Shown here: positions 23,755 through 37,219 of the stretch, one piece after another | Layout: every line of letters starts with the position of its first letter | Position numbering within the stretch: the stretch's first letter is position 1 | DNA from: Aspergillus flavus | Lineage: Eukaryota; Ascomycota; Eurotiomycetes; Eurotiales; Aspergillaceae | Assembly (NCBI RefSeq): GCF_009017415.1 | Contig: NC_092405.1 | Location: forward strand, 2,480,001 to 2,544,000 | Direction of reading: 5' to 3' | Length of the DNA: 64,000 bases | Notes under the pieces: model-generated | What the model saw: the letters and a program-made list of their open reading frames with translations, nothing else | Database searches by the model: none | Told to the model about the DNA's origin: nothing | Translations under genes and position numbers: made by a program

Positions 23755-26229
23755 TTAAATCATATTGCCATTCATGTTCACAGAGGCTCCACGTTTCAGA
23801 GCCTTCGCAAGCATGAGTTCTCGCATCCAGTCAATACGTTCATCTCGGGTCTTCACGGCAAAGTGGTGACTCTTGCCACTGTGCAAAAATAGAGCCTTCT
23901 TATCAACAGTATTGCCGCTCCCAGATGCTGGAATCAAAGAGAACCCAAAGGCTGAGTCTGTAAGGCCATCGGGTTTGCGTTTAAGCACGGTCTTTTTGAA
24001 TGCGGCAGTCAACTTGGAGTTGGAGGCTAACGATGAGCAAGCAACGGCGTAGTCATCCACATCAATGTACTCCAGGGCTTTGGAACGGCGATGAGCCGAC
24101 TCTTCGTCTGTATGCATCGCCAGTTGTGTTCCTTGGAGAGTAAAGTGATGGTCCTCCCACTCGTGGCGCAGGAGACGAGTCGTCTTTCGTTTCTTCATCC
24201 ATCCGCTGTGGGTGACATCGTTGGGGGACCGTCTACCAGGCGAAAGGAGATTTCTCCGTTCCCATGCCTTTTGCAAGTCTTCCGGTGTGTCAATCGGATT
24301 AACTGCGCGGCGCTCATCGAGGGGTTTCAAGGTCGGAATAATGTTATGGGAGCTCTCTCTGCGACGTCCTCCCCCCTGACTGGAAGAAGGCCGGCGAATG
24401 GGATCAGCAAGGACATGGCGGTTTGAACCAAAGCGCATGTTTGGAGGGACGGATTGAGATTCCTCCCTTGGAACTAGGCCGATCGGGAAAGCAGTCATAG
24501 GGGCATCCGCTTCAGACACCGGAGTCTCCTGGCCATAATGTGGATCGACGCGGTAAAAATCACCAGGGGATGAGTCTACGCCATAAGCATACTTCTGCCC
24601 TCGAGGTATGGCTGTCGGGTAGTCATCATCATAGTAAGGCTTCTTGCGCACCACAGAAGGTATGGCAGTCCGCTGAGATGATAGGTTTGGGGTAAAGTCC
24701 AAGTCATCATCGTCCGGGGTAGCAGGGATCTGCAGTTTTGGTAGGTTTCGGAGGTTCTCAGTGAGAGGATTGCCCTTGACTGATGCCGGAGACTCGGATT
24801 CTGGCGAAGGAAGCACTTCTTTTGGTGGAGTCCCCGGTTCATTCACCGGCTGCAATTTGTTTAATTGCTGGAAACTCAAAAAGTTTCGAACATTTTCCTG
24901 TGGGTCCCTAGGCTGGACCTCCCTAAGCTTCTCCTTTGATAACGGGAAGCCGGATTTATCAATAGGCCCCATCACATCAGATGAAGCAACTAATGACGGG
25001 GTGATCTCCGATCCGGGTGTTTTGATCAGATTAGGGGCTGTTGCAGGATTACCTGGGTCCCCCATCAGAACAAATCTGCCATTCAAAGTGCCAATTGGCA
25101 AGTCTTTTGCCATTTGAGCGAGCCTCGCCTGCTGTTTCTGCCATTTTCGGCAGTTCTCGCCCTTGGAGCAGCTGTGAAGCTTTGGCAACACTTCCTCAAT
25201 CGCGACGATCGAAACTGGCTCGCCTGGACGGTCCTCTTGTACTTTGTAGGACTGGTCATTGTCTCGGTGTCGACGTCCCCGGCTACTGTTGTTCTTTCTT
25301 CTCGACCCGTCATCATCCGTAGCCCGGTTTGATTGGCATTCGCTTGACAATGTAGAAGCAGTGAAAGGAGTTGGAGGTGCCTCTCGGGCATAGGAATCAT
25401 TCTGAGCAGCCCGCGCCCCGGCACTAGCGGAGTTGCGAAGATTTTGAATAGCACCCATCAGCATGCGTCGCTTTCCAAAAGATTGGATACCCAATTCTTT
25501 TAGATCTTGAGTCTGAAGTTCGAGTAGAATAAATCCCGAGATATCGTTCGTGAAGAACGTTTGGATGATGCTGTCGTCAAACCTGTTGATCTGCAGCCAT
25601 CTGGAGACGTCGTCTGGTGTCCACCGGGGAGCGTCGAACTCATTGGGGGCAAGGTCCTGCCCAATGAAAGAATGTCGTTGTGTCTGAGGTTGTACCTGAG
25701 GTTGCATTTGAAGTTGCATCTGGGGTGGCATCTGAGGACGTTGGTGAGGTTGTTGGTGAGGTTGTTGGTGAGGTTGTTGGTGAGGTTGTTGGTGAGGTTG
25801 TGAAGTATAGGGGAGGCCGTTAGGGACGGGTGTGTCGTGCCTCACCGGGTCCAGCTTTGAAGCCGACTGATGAAAAGGGAGCATGGCGCTAGGCGGACGG
25901 GTTGCCAAGTGTATGGTCCCCGTTTCCATATCAGTCAAATCATTATACTCCGAGGAGTCCATAGATGATCTGAACAAGTGCGGTCCATTTGGACCCCTCA
26001 CTGCCTTTTCGTCAATATGGAAGTCGAACAAGGTCAGGCCAGTAGTGTCAGGTGTAGTAGCTTCGTCTGGCGTGGAGGCAGTCGAAATACTCCCAGTGCC
26101 GAACTATCGTCCGATAGTGTTAGTTGCGTTTATCTAACCCCGATATGAACATAAACTTACTGAAGCAACACTTGTAAAAGGCGAATATTCGGGATATGAT
26201 GATGAATCGTCGTTATCATAATCCTCCAT
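23755..26229 (-). CDS. SAM and PH domain protein (Boi/Pob1-like domain set without SH3)
   Basis: Two exons, complement(23755..26103, 26161..26229), give 805 residues. The 57-nt intron (GTAAGT...GATAG) joins SPFTSVAS to FGTGSIS; the first exon starts MEDYDNDDSS. A Gln/Pro/His-rich stretch (about residues 125-165) contains five exact QPHQ units. A SAM domain follows at about 184-246 (WTPDDVSRWLQINRF ... ELGIQSFGKRRMLMGAIQNL). A long disordered middle ends in a PH domain at about 655-795 (HSGWMKKRKTTRLLRHEWED ... HHFAVKTRDERIDWMRELM). SAM plus PH suggests a cortical adaptor that binds phosphoinositides and a partner SAM protein, like the Boi/Pob1 polarity proteins; those carry an SH3 domain, which I do not see here. 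Role in polarity is inferred from domains only. Confidence 0.85.
25741..25800 (-). repeat. Coding minisatellite, five exact 12-bp units
   Basis: The plus strand reads TTGGTGAGGTTG five times without a mismatch; on the coding strand each unit is Gln-Pro-His-Gln. It lies in the Q-rich N-terminal part of the SAM-PH protein and keeps the frame whatever the copy number. Confidence 0.95.
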
Positions 26230-29200
26230 TATGTCCGTTGACGCAGAGAGCGGTCGAGCGACAGGTGTTCTGGGAGAGTAGAGGGACAGCTCCTCGGCTT
26301 TATGCAGTCCAGAAAAGGACGCATCATATGCATATTGAGTCGCCTGTTTTATGGTTAGCTGGTGTCTCTATATGTTTGAAGCCCGAGAGGTCCAACCATC
26401 GCCACGCTGATCTCGGTTGCCCAAAGGGCAGCAAGACCTATTATGCTGGGAAAATGAAGGAGGCAACCTTTTGAAGCAGTTGACTAACTCATAAGAAAAA
26501 ATAAGGATAGCGAAATATGAGGATGTATATACAAAAATCCCCGCGTGGTAGAGGTTTGGAGTGCATAGGTGGGAACGGGCAGATTGGGGGGGTGGTTGAA
26601 GTGTTTATGTACAGTACAACCACCCCTCATGCAGGAGTTAGCCGACAGTATTCACACTGGGCGACTATCCTACAGAGAATTAGTCCACAGGATTTTCCCC
26701 CATGGCTAAATCGAACGAATTGGACGTGCAGGCTGGCCAGCGGTCAAGAAGTTTGGCGCCAGCGGTAAGCCCGTTGTGATGAGAGCGGTGGTTGGCACAT
26801 CAGGTCCGGACTAAAACCTACGGTCAGATCACCTAATGAGCGGAGAAACCCACTCGAACGAACTTTACAACAGGTAGAAGTCCTGTTTTGGGCAAGGTGA
26901 TTGATTGTACGAGATGCAGAAGTGGTCGCGGGCCCGCGGGCGATGGCGGCCTGTGAGAGGTCAGTGTTTAGCGCTACTGCTGTGACGACTTTCTCGGCAC
27001 ACCTCAACAGGCTGTGATTCATTTGACCAAAAACTCTACGCGCCCAGTGAGTTGCATGTTTCACCATTGACTAGTGTTAGATGCTGTCTCAGGATCGCTC
27101 TCCTAGGCTGAGAGGGAAAATCCCTTGTGATAGGGCAGTTACTCACCAACAACAAAGACGAGTCGATTGTTTCGGGCAGCCTGTTGGCCAGAAATATAAA
27201 ATATTGGCCAACCCTCATTAACTTGCAACATGATCTACCATACCAAGCTAACTATGGATTACTCGAGATTTTCCCTCTCTTAATCCCTTCGAATCCCTTC
27301 GTTAGTGTTAGTTTGCGCCCATTAGGGCGGTTAAGTACTCAGATGGGTGTCTCTGCAGCCAAGTTTACTCGCTGAGGGGGGCTTAGGGCAACCGAGATCT
27401 TGTGATGAATGTACAAAGGTGTATACGTAAGTAAATGCCAGTGTGGTTGCTTAAGTATCGAACCGCTAAAGTTGCCGCTCTGTTTGAACTTGAAAAAATA
27501 GACCGGGGTGGCTGGTAATCGCTAATGCATCTGTCACAATTGTGATTGAAAAGACCCGGGGTTACTGTAGCAGCGAGAGCACTGTCACTCTAGATGTCAT
27601 CTGACCAATAACGAAGCGAAGGAGCCAAGACGAAAAGTACTCCTCGGCTCCAGGTCCAATTTCGATTTACTCTCTCCTTCCATACTGGAAATTCTCGGTC
27701 TGTCTCCCTCTAGTCGGTTGAGATATTTTCAAATCCCCCAGATCCTTCGCACACTTCCAGAAGACTCTGTGTATCTGCTCTGGGTTAGCAGACCTCAAAG
27801 TTCTACAGGTGGCATGTTTTGAATGAAGATGTGGTTTGACGACAACACAAAGAGTCTTGCATTGACTGCGCAGAGAGTTCGGCCAATGCTTGCCCATGAA
27901 GAAGCTAGAATAACTAAGGACATATGCTATAGCTAGTAGTCAGTGTTAGCATAACTTGCGTCTACCGTGTGCATTGATTGAACTCGATCGAAGGGTACTA
28001 GTAAGTTCTAAAGTAGATCTCAATTCTTGTCAATCTCTTTAAATCCAAATCCGTTTCGGGTGCTACCTCATAGGGTCTACATATGAGCGCTCTGGGAGTT
28101 CTTATCGGAGTAGAAGATAGGGGTGATAGAAGGGAAGTTTGTCTAGTGGAGGTGGGGAAGTTCAGTCAGTATACTTGTCGACGGAGTTCGTTCGTCACAA
28201 AAATGCTGAACTAGCTGGCACCATGTTGCATCTACTCTCTGTTCTGCTTGACGCGCTTGACCTGTCCCAGCGACAAGCACTATTTCCATACTATGCGTAC
28301 ATTGTTGGAGGTTCGCCATGTGAATTGCAAAAGATCCTCTTGACAAAGAGAAGGTAAATCCTGATGGACTATACATCACAAAAAGCAAAAAGCAAGAAGT
28401 AAAAAGAACAGGGATCTATAGTTAGAAGACGACTAGATCGTGGTTGTTGCTGTCGTTGTGCGATGAGACAAAGCGCCTGGCGGAGGAGTGACGGGCTCCG
28501 AGGCGATGGGAGCTGGTAGGAAGTTAGTCCAATGGCTTAGGATGGAAGATAGTATCTTTGTTAGTTACCTCAAGGTAGATCCAGGTGTGGAAAACGTGGA
28601 ATGAGTAGAATCTTCCACCAATGCAAGTTGGATGTACAAAATTAACAACGGATCAACCATATTTGGAAATTACTATCCATAATACCGGTACATCAGGCGC
28701 TGATTTCGTGGAAATGGGGTTTCTATTTTGGGTGATATAACCGCAGTTAGGCCAATGTACATCAGGGCGTCCATACCCCGCGATGCAGACGGTTAGGCGC
28801 TAATTAAGGAAATCGGGAAGTTATTAATAGGAAAAAGCCGGGGTAAAGTTGCAAGAACAGGCTGCATACAGTTAATTTACTAAATTTAACTTTCCTAACC
28901 CAATCGTTGTGGGTAAAATTTACGATAAACTTCGACGCTGTTTTTACTGTTCTATATCTGATCCTCGGCGGTTAAACGTTGCTAATTAAGGGATCTTTTT
29001 TATACAGTCCGTTATCACATCCGGATGTCTGTGCTGTTCTCCACCGCTGCACGGGCCGAGCCCCACGGTTGGTTGTGGCATTCCAGACCTGCTGCAGCAG
29101 TCGGTCTTATCCAGTGCCTGAGACCGAATCAATTTTCAACATCCGAAGCTTGGCATCGTCTCATCTGGCGCCCACGAACGATTTACAACCAATGATTCCC

Positions 29201-30195
29201 TTCATGGATGGTCCCAACAGCCTGTGTCAATTCCTATTGGAGCATGCCATGTCACTACGCCAGTGAGGAATCGCGGTGTTCTTTTGTCACTGCTACTAAA
29301 TGTCGTGGGCTCTTAGCGCTCAGTTGCAAGTACTGGGAGACGCTGAGCGTTGAGCCGGACGGCTGTTCATCGAACGGTCGGCGACAAAGATATGGCTCTG
29401 GATGAATGTATTCCTGAGCGGCGCAGTGCAGTTGCAGCACGATCCAGTCGGGTAGTATGGATTGAGATGAGAAGCAACAGTTGTTTTTCTGGATGACATA
29501 GGGCTACTTGGGGTCACGATGTACCTGATAGACAGGATGGCCGGGGAAAACACCAATCAGCGTTTAACCCCACCAGCCTCAAGTTCGCGCCAGAGAGGAA
29601 CCGGTAGACCCTGACAGAAACCTTGTGCCTATGCGCCCACAGGTCATCCCTGTAGCTATCAGACCTGCGCGTCTATTTGCATGGCGACTTGTCAGTCTGG
29701 CTCATTGTCATCCGGCACCCCATTCACTATGGAAAGTCCCAATTTAGATCTTGCTCTCCTATACAAGATCATCGCGTCAATTATGATTTGCTCGTTGGCA
29801 TCAGTCCCACTTAATCTTTGCATATCATACTACTTCTTGAAACAAGATCCCCTGTCAGTCTTCAACCGCTTGGGTCGAGCAAAAAATAGAAACATCTAAA
29901 GCATGGTGGCTCTGTACAGGCGAACCATATACTACTCCATAGAGCAGATATCAAGATGGGATATTTTCATAAAAGCCTGCTTGACGCCTCTCCAATTTTG
30001 ATCTTCATCCTCTGTGACAGTGCCCGTTCAAGTGAACCGCAGAGGATACCCTTCCCACTTTGATATTGAGCTTTGTCGTCTGCAACTGCTTTTCTACGTC
30101 ACCATTGTACTTGGCTTCAGACCTTCGTGCCATTGACCAGTCATCAACTTGTCCTTCAGTTGCCCCAGTTCAGTGGAGCCTGTCAATAAAGCGAC
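26230..30195. other. 4-kb divergent intergenic region between the SAM-PH gene and the zinc-cluster factor
   Basis: No gene recognised on either strand; short frames such as 29681-29899 (one hydrophobic helix) and 26744-27067 lack support. AT-rich patches occur near 28800-29000. Given the flanking genes it probably holds both promoters, and its width would suit a developmentally controlled regulator. Confidence 0.5.
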
Positions 30196-33100
30196 ATGTC
30201 AAGCGCAAGGGCTTCTGCCTCTGGTCCATCGACAAGGACGGAGTGTCCTTCGGACATGTCTGCTTCCGAGTCACCAGTTGAAGAATCGACTCGCCGAACC
30301 AAGTCGTACCAGAGGTCACGCTCAGGTATACAAATGTCCCTATGCTCAAGGGAAAGGCATCGGTTGCAGTGATGCACCTCCCTACTCGCTCTATCTATCA
30401 AGCCGTTTCTAACCAGGTGATGGTGCAGGCTGTTTTACGTGTCGGGCCAGGAGAAAAAAGTGTGACGAGACACGCCCAATTTGCAGGTCTTGCACCAAGC
30501 TTGGACTCAAATGCGACTATAAACCCCCAAGATGGTGGGCCAATACTGAGCACCGACGGAAACAGAGGGATAGACTCAAAGACAGAGTCCGGCAATCGAA
30601 GGTTATGGAAAAAGAGGGAACTATACAGGGTGAGTTTAAGAGAGTGACTAACGGTTAAGATTATCTAACTCTCCGTCTCTCCAGAATATGAGGACCGAAT
30701 TCGTGCACTCGTGGAGAAGCCATCCCTAGGCAATGATGATGGCTTCAGCCTTTCCATGTTTGGTGAACAGCCTAATCTTTTTGCTGCGCCGGGTTCAGTG
30801 CCCATGGTCCCATTTGATATGAGCGTTCAAACCAATACCCAGGCTTTCATCAACAATGTGCCCTTGAACCAAGGACTTCCTTTTCCTGCATATAATCAAT
30901 TTGGTGGTATGCCGAACCCACAGTTGCTTCAGCCTACAACCCAGCTTCCGCCGATTAGCAGCCCACAGCATCCTCTTCCCATTCCACAGCTTCAGCTACC
31001 AGTGAATCAACTCCAAGCTCCGAATATGCAGGTCCAAGCACCAACTGATCAGGCCCAACCAGCGACTACACAGTTCCATGTTTCTGCAGAGCAATTACAG
31101 TCGCCGAATACACAACTTCAGTCATCATCCGATCAGCTTCAACCAGCTACTACACAGTTCCAGGCACCAGCAGATCAGGCCCAGCCGGCAGTCACACCGT
31201 TTCATGCTTCTGCAGAACAGTTCCAGTCATCGGCTTCGCAGCGTGAAGCACCCACTGATCATGGTCAACCAGCGGCAACGCAGTTCCAGGCCTCAATGGA
31301 CCAGTCAGCTACTGGATATCAACTGCCAGCCCAACAGATCCCGTCAACAGCTTCACAGTTTCAAGCTCATGCAGAACATTTCCAATCTTCTACTCCGCAG
31401 CTTCATTTACCAAATGGACAATTCCAGTCGTCGGCTGCGGAATTTCAACCACCCGTTGATCAGGCTCAAACATCAGCCACACAGTTCCAAGTTCCTGCAG
31501 AGCAATTCCAGCCCTCTACTCCGCAACTTCAGTCTCCAGTTGAGCAGTTTCAGTCCTCCACTTCGCAGACCCATTCACCTGCGGAACAATTTCAACCATC
31601 CGCTGCGCATCCCCAACCAACAACGAACCACTTTCACTCGGGGAACGCGCAGTTCCAACCACCTTTGGAGCAATATCAATCAACTGCACAAAGTCAGCCA
31701 TCGACTGGGCAGCTCCAGCCAGGAAATACTCAATTCCAATCGCCAGCCGAACAGATTCAGATACCAAATACTCCATTTCAACCATCGGCACAATTCCAGT
31801 CACCAAATCCTCAGTTCCAACCAACAGCTGCACAATTCCAAGCGCCAGGCTCGCAGTTCCAGCCATTGCCTACACAGTTCCAAGTTCCAGGATTTCAGTT
31901 CCCCACGCCAAACATGCAACTTCAAGCCCCTGCACCAAACCCTAACATGCCCAACAATAACTGGTTCCAGAATAACACGAACTATGCTCAATCATATAAC
32001 CCTTGCGGACCATATCCTACATACAACCCAATGAGTGCCACAGGCTCCATGTATCAGAACGTACCATTGTCGTCAAGCCTGCGAAGTCTGATCTCAGTAG
32101 AAGACCGTGACCGACCACTTCTCGACCATTTTGTCGACAATGTTTTGCGGTTAATCTTCCCTGTCATCGGGGTACACCAGGGAGGTGCTTCTTATATCAA
32201 TGAGATTTTGAAACTGATGCAAAGCAATCGCTCTTACCTTCATTGCTGCCTCAGTGCAGGCGCAATCCACCTGAAGACCAGCATGGGAATGGAGGACCAG
32301 ATGGACCATGATATCATGCAACACCGTTATGCAGCAATCTCACAGCTTAGTCGTGTCTTGAGCCGTGGCAGCGGGCATATGCAGATCTTGGACGCAACAC
32401 TGGCAATGATCCTTTACCACTGTTCCGTGGGAACGACAGATGATTACTTGCCAGATGTCCCGTGGACCACCCATTTTCAAGCGGTGACAAGCATCATCAA
32501 GAAGCTCAACTGTGCGCCGAATCAGTTCAATATATCTCTTATTACATGGATCGATATTCTGGGCGCTACCATGCAGGGGACAACACCGGAGTTCTCCCAT
32601 ACACACCGCACTAAGCATTTGAGTGGCACTCAGTCTGGTCTTCAGCAATTGATGGGATGTGACGATCGTGTTATGTACCTCATCTCAGAGATTGTGTGTC
32701 TGGAGGCCTTGAAGGCAGAGACCAACATGGATGAGTTGACTATCTACAGCCATGTCTCTGCGATGACCGTTCAGATTGACTACACTGAGCCAACCGATCG
32801 GACTCTTGAGCCACCCTTTGATGCCAGCGGTGCCGTCAGGCAAGATATGTTGACGAAAATCATAACCACCCTGTACCGCATTGCGGCCCGCATCTATCTA
32901 TTCAGCCTGACGCCCGGGTTTGATTTCCACGAACCTTCCGTGGTCAGTCAAGTTGCGCGTGTGGCAGAGATTCTGCAGTATATGCCATCAGGGCCCAGAG
33001 GATTCGATCGTTGCCTTGTGTGGCCGTTGTTTATTGTAGGAGTACATTCAGTGCCCTCCAGTGTGTTCCGGAAAACCTTAGCTGAAAGGGTCGCGGCTTT

Positions 33101-33413
33101 AGGGTATATGAGCGATTTTGGTAGCTTCGGTCGGATGTATCGGGTACTGAAAGAGATTTGGAAAGACTCAAGGCCAAAATCAAAGGGCAAGGCCAATGCG
33201 AAGGGGAAAGGGAAGGCCAAATCAAAGAAACGGCCTGTCTCTGACTCGGATGACTCGGATGGTTCTGAGTCCGATTTGGAGTCCGACGAGGAAAGCCCGG
33301 CAGCTGCTGGTAGTTCCAGAGCTGCTGGAAAGCGGCCGGACAAGCCCAGAGAGGAAAAGCTCCATTGGCGGGAAATCATGCGACGCAAGAAATGGAATTA
33401 TCTATTGCTGTAG
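30196..33413 (+). CDS. Zn2Cys6 transcription factor with long Gln-rich heptad array (Pro1/RosA/NosA-like)
   Basis: Three exons, 30196..30325, 30417..30629 and 30685..33413, give 1023 residues; introns are 91 and 55 nt. Splicing the first intron creates the zinc cluster: cysteines 49, 52, 59, 66, 69 and 76 in GCFTCRARRKKCDETRPIC and RSCTKLGLKC. The flank YKPPRWWANTEHRRKQ resembles the Pro1/RosA/NosA group of sexual-development regulators. Residues 216-532 are an array of about 45 seven-residue units. The conserved C-terminal half (from about 575; LRSLISVEDRDRPLLDHFVD ... DATLAMILYHCSVG) looks like the fungal-specific factor domain Fungal_trans_2. Near 935-1000 a lysine-rich then Ser/Asp acidic stretch precedes the terminal HWREIMRRKKWNYLLL. 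The start at 30196 is the first ATG after an in-frame TAA; a second ATG at 30256 is possible. DNA target and role are inferred. Confidence 0.88.
30987..31937 (+). repeat. Degenerate 21-bp/7-residue tandem array inside the zinc-cluster factor
   Basis: The 951 bases encode roughly 45 units of consensus Q-[FL]-Q-[APS]-[PS]-x-[DETNS], for example QFQAPAD, QFQSSAS, QLQSPVE and QFQPTAA, with a few shortened units. Gln and Pro spacing is conserved while codons differ, so the array is old rather than freshly expanded. It falls between the DNA-binding and regulatory domains. Confidence 0.9.
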
Positions 33414-36400
33414 AGGCATACCCTGAACTCTTGAACAGCAGTCAGTGAGAAAACGACATGATTCACCTTTTGAAGGGACATCAGGTAACGACATACAGCC
33501 TGGTTACTCGACTTGGCGGCAGAGGGAACAGCAAGGCTATTTAACCTGTTCGGTCTCTGACATTGTTCCTCTTATCCCTAAGCCAAAGGATCGTTGATGC
33601 AGACACGAAACTTCCGAAACGTCTATTTTTATGCTTGATGTGCGTTCAATATTAACTGTCAGCCACTCATTCAGCGTGTAGTTGGTTTAATTTCTTGAAT
33701 TCTTTTTTCTAGCTTCGTTTTTAATTCGCTCTTTATACCCAACTCCGTTCTTCCGCTCTTCTTCGCTCCTTTACGTTCCTCCAGCGGTCGTTTGGTTCAG
33801 TTGTTTGCCTGGCCTTGGCCTGTGCCCTTGTTATACTCTTCTTCCATTCGTTCGGGTCCAGTCCCGTTTTATTTTTATTTTTCTTCTTGTTTTTCTCTCC
33901 TATCATTGTCATAGTCTTCTATTGTTCGTACCTCCATATTCGTTCATTATGGTGCTCCTTATCTTTGATGGTTGTATTTATGATTTTTATGCTCAGTTAG
34001 GTTCATTGAATGCAATTATGTCGTTTTCTTTATAAAACTAGCCCGTAGATTCTACCCTGTATCTCCTACTCTCCAGACCGGTAAACAAAAGTCTAAAATA
34101 CTCGAGCCATATATAGAAACAAAACGCCAGGAAGGAGGTAAAGGAACAAGGGTTCCGCAAGCAGGCAGTAGACCAACAACCCACCATCGAACAATGAGGT
34201 TGCCAAGCCTCGAGGAACTGTCAGAGCGGTATAGACTAACGCTTTGAGTTGGCCAGCTCACTCAGCCTGCTTCTTCTATGACTGAAGCCAATGATACTCT
34301 CTGTTCATCGTGGAGGTTTTGTTCAGGCCCATCCTTGAGCGCTTAATATACTTCTATGAGTCGTCAGGATTGTCGCTATTGGCTGGAGGAGTATTCCTTC
34401 CAGCTTGACTGACTCTTGTCCGGGTGCTGGGTCTCTGATACCTTGGTGTATTCTAGGGATGCATCAGGATATTGTTAGGGAACATCGTCTGTCGCCTTTA
34501 CCGCTGTTGTGTATGGTTAGGTCGTCTGGTATAAACCGCGTTGAGGTGGGCGGGATTGGATAGGGATTGACTATGGACAGGGGCTTTAGAGCCCGGACGA
34601 TTGATTGTTAGGTGGTTGTGCATGGTGTTTATTTTTGGTTTATCGAAGTTAGGGCATGATACGCGGTGTACGAAAGTATGGATGTCGCGGGATACAGTTG
34701 ACAAGGTTATAGAGCTACGGCGTCAGAGAACATCCGCGATTCACCCCCTAAACTATGGACAATGAAGATTACAAGCGCCGACGGGACAAAAGTTGTTCAT
34801 CTGAGATCTTAATTTAGAACTCATGATGGAGCAGGTGGTGATGAAGACGGAGAGTGGAAGATCGTATTGTACTATACGGTATTGTACGGTATGTGGGAAC
34901 CTCGAACCAGAAGGTGTGATTGGCCCGGAGAGAGACCGGGAAGGTCGATGGTATAATGGAAGCGCTGAAGGCAGGGGAAATAGAAGGAGGTGATACTATA
35001 ATTATCATAGATTGTATGCTAGTGGAAGTGGGAGGGAGGGGGGATATCATGGAGTCAGCTGCGTCAAAGGTGGATGTTGGAGGTAGAGGCGGGAGGGGTC
35101 CATTGAGTAGGTATCCATCCATGCGGATTATATGTACAGCACATACTTGTTCAAACCAATAAGAATGTATGAAACCTCGACATCCAAATCTCACTAATGC
35201 ATGACAGGGTTTGATAAGAATGAAATGCTGTATTTCATTTGGTAGAAACGATATAATGAAAATGCTTGGACCTCTCTTTATCTTCCGCTCGAGTATATCC
35301 CGACAGTGGTGATCGGCGCGACTCGACTTTAGCATCACCTTGAAGGGTTTCGCATGTGGTAGGTCTAATTAAGGGGCTTTTCATCATACTTGGGTCAGCG
35401 TGACGCCGTTATGTTCGCAAACCATGGGTGCATCTCGTTGCTACCATGCAGGGCCGGTTGCTTTGGCCATGTTCTAGGTTAGGGCGTGTATACTGGAAAT
35501 CTGAATGACGGGTATCTTCTGACCAAACATTCGATCCGGTTGAAGGTCTGACTTTTATTGTTCTCGTACGTTTGGAGATTAATATCTCGGTCAATATCCA
35601 TAGAAACTTGAGGTGAAGTTGATGTTCCAAAAATAGACCCCGGATCTGCAAGCGCGGGTGTTGTTATTCTTAGACTTAGACTCGGGGACCCTGTCACCAG
35701 TGCGCTTCCTCTCCACATGGGATTGGTCGGCGTGTTTCTATAAACAGACGACTGTTTCTTGTTCAAGATGTGATGTGGGACTTTCTATAGTCATTGGTAG
35801 AGGGGTTTGATCATCAACAATCACACACAGTACAGTCGTTGCCAAGAAAGCGGAGGGGTGAGGGGCTTTCCGTTTATAGATCTCTCAGGATTGAACTACC
35901 ACGGTTACTACGCAAAACTCTAGGCGTCCTTTCGGCTTCCTGAGATTCGGTCAAGATTCATGGGGCCACTAATCCAAGAATATCGTAAGAGGCACTGGTG
36001 TGAACAATATGTAGCGGGCGGTATATCAGATCCCGCTGCTGTAATGAACCCAAAAGCAGCCAAGAGAGTTGTTGCTGCAGAATCACGATACACGGTTTCA
36101 AATTCTCTCATGTATGCAGGGTAAAGCCGGTAGTTTGGGGTTGTTTCAGACAAATGATGGAAGGAATGGATTCCTCTAGCAACAGGCGCCTACACGGACA
36201 ATAGATGGCTTGGCACCGTCAGCGCTAAAGGCCCTACCTACATGGCGGCATAGTATTTCGCCACCAGTATAGAGCACACTTTCGTATAATCTTCAACTCA
36301 GCCTATACTGACCAGTTCGCCATAATAGATGCACTTTTTACTAGTTATCGGCAAATCGACTCCTCTACGACTTGGGACCCTTATATTATTCATCGGCAAT

Positions 36401-36885
36401 CCCTTAACTAGTAACGTCTTCTAGGACTGCAAGCCAATAGAGAGTGCAATCATTGTAGATTCCGCATCCTGACCAACAGTTAACAACCCCGGTGTAAGCC
36501 CCGCAAAGCGCTTGTTTCGATATCGATACATGAAGAACATTGTAGCTGAAACCCTTCCGAATCATTCTGCACTGCCCGATTGGACATCACGAACTCGACT
36601 TGCTTTGCGATATTGGCTCTAGATCCAGTTCTGCAAGGTCTGGCGTCTATAGATTGCCTGGGGTTCCTCGGACTGCACAACACATCCACGATGCTTACCC
36701 CGTGTTTTAGAATTGCTTTGTCAACGAAGTTCCGCTGCTGGTTGCAGAACCGCGCGCTATACTTTGACGAACCACACCTAGAGTACTAGTATGATGAGGA
36801 CAAAAGCAACGAGATGGGTCTTGCTTCAGATGGCGCGCGACTATGGTGAAGATTCTCTCGCATATCTCGATACATTAGTACTTCT

Positions 36886-36925
36886 GGGTGAGGGTGAGGG
36901 TAAGGGTGGAAGAAAAGATATATAT
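36886..36925 (+). promoter_or_regulatory. G-quadruplex motif next to a TATA box
   Basis: Four GGG runs at 36886, 36892, 36898 and 36904 are spaced by TGA, TGA and TAA. TATATAT lies at 36919-36925, then a CT-rich stretch that could be the transcription start. It is about 730 bases upstream of the ATG at 37656, which would imply a long leader. Confidence 0.4.
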
Positions 36926-37219
36926 ATGTGATGGAAGCCCTGATGTCTCTTGTTTCCCATCAACACTTGCCTTGTATCTCCTTCCTCTTGCTTGCTTTTG
37001 GGGCGATCAAAAGCCAGACATCAGCTGGGCTGATTTGACGTTATCCATTCGTTGTCTGTATCAGTGAGATCTTCGCGGGAGCCATACACACTCACTGCAC
37101 CAACCCTACAAACTCATAAAGCACACGGGCTGTGCAATACCCTGAACATAATCAAGCGACTATAGCGATCATAATTCCCTGCCATTTCTCATTCTCTGTC
37201 ATTCTGCATCACGGCTGTT

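Noticed and set aside
29681..29899. 72-codon frame with one hydrophobic helix
   Set aside because: Short, isolated, and inside the presumed promoter of the zinc-cluster factor; a single hydrophobic run is weak evidence.
31078..32034. 318-codon plus-strand frame rich in Ser, Arg and His
   Set aside because: It is the shifted frame of the 21-bp repeat array in the zinc-cluster factor.
34814..35338. 174-codon minus-strand frame with Pro/Ser repeats
   Set aside because: Low-complexity text, no domain, no splice or promoter support, AT-rich surroundings.
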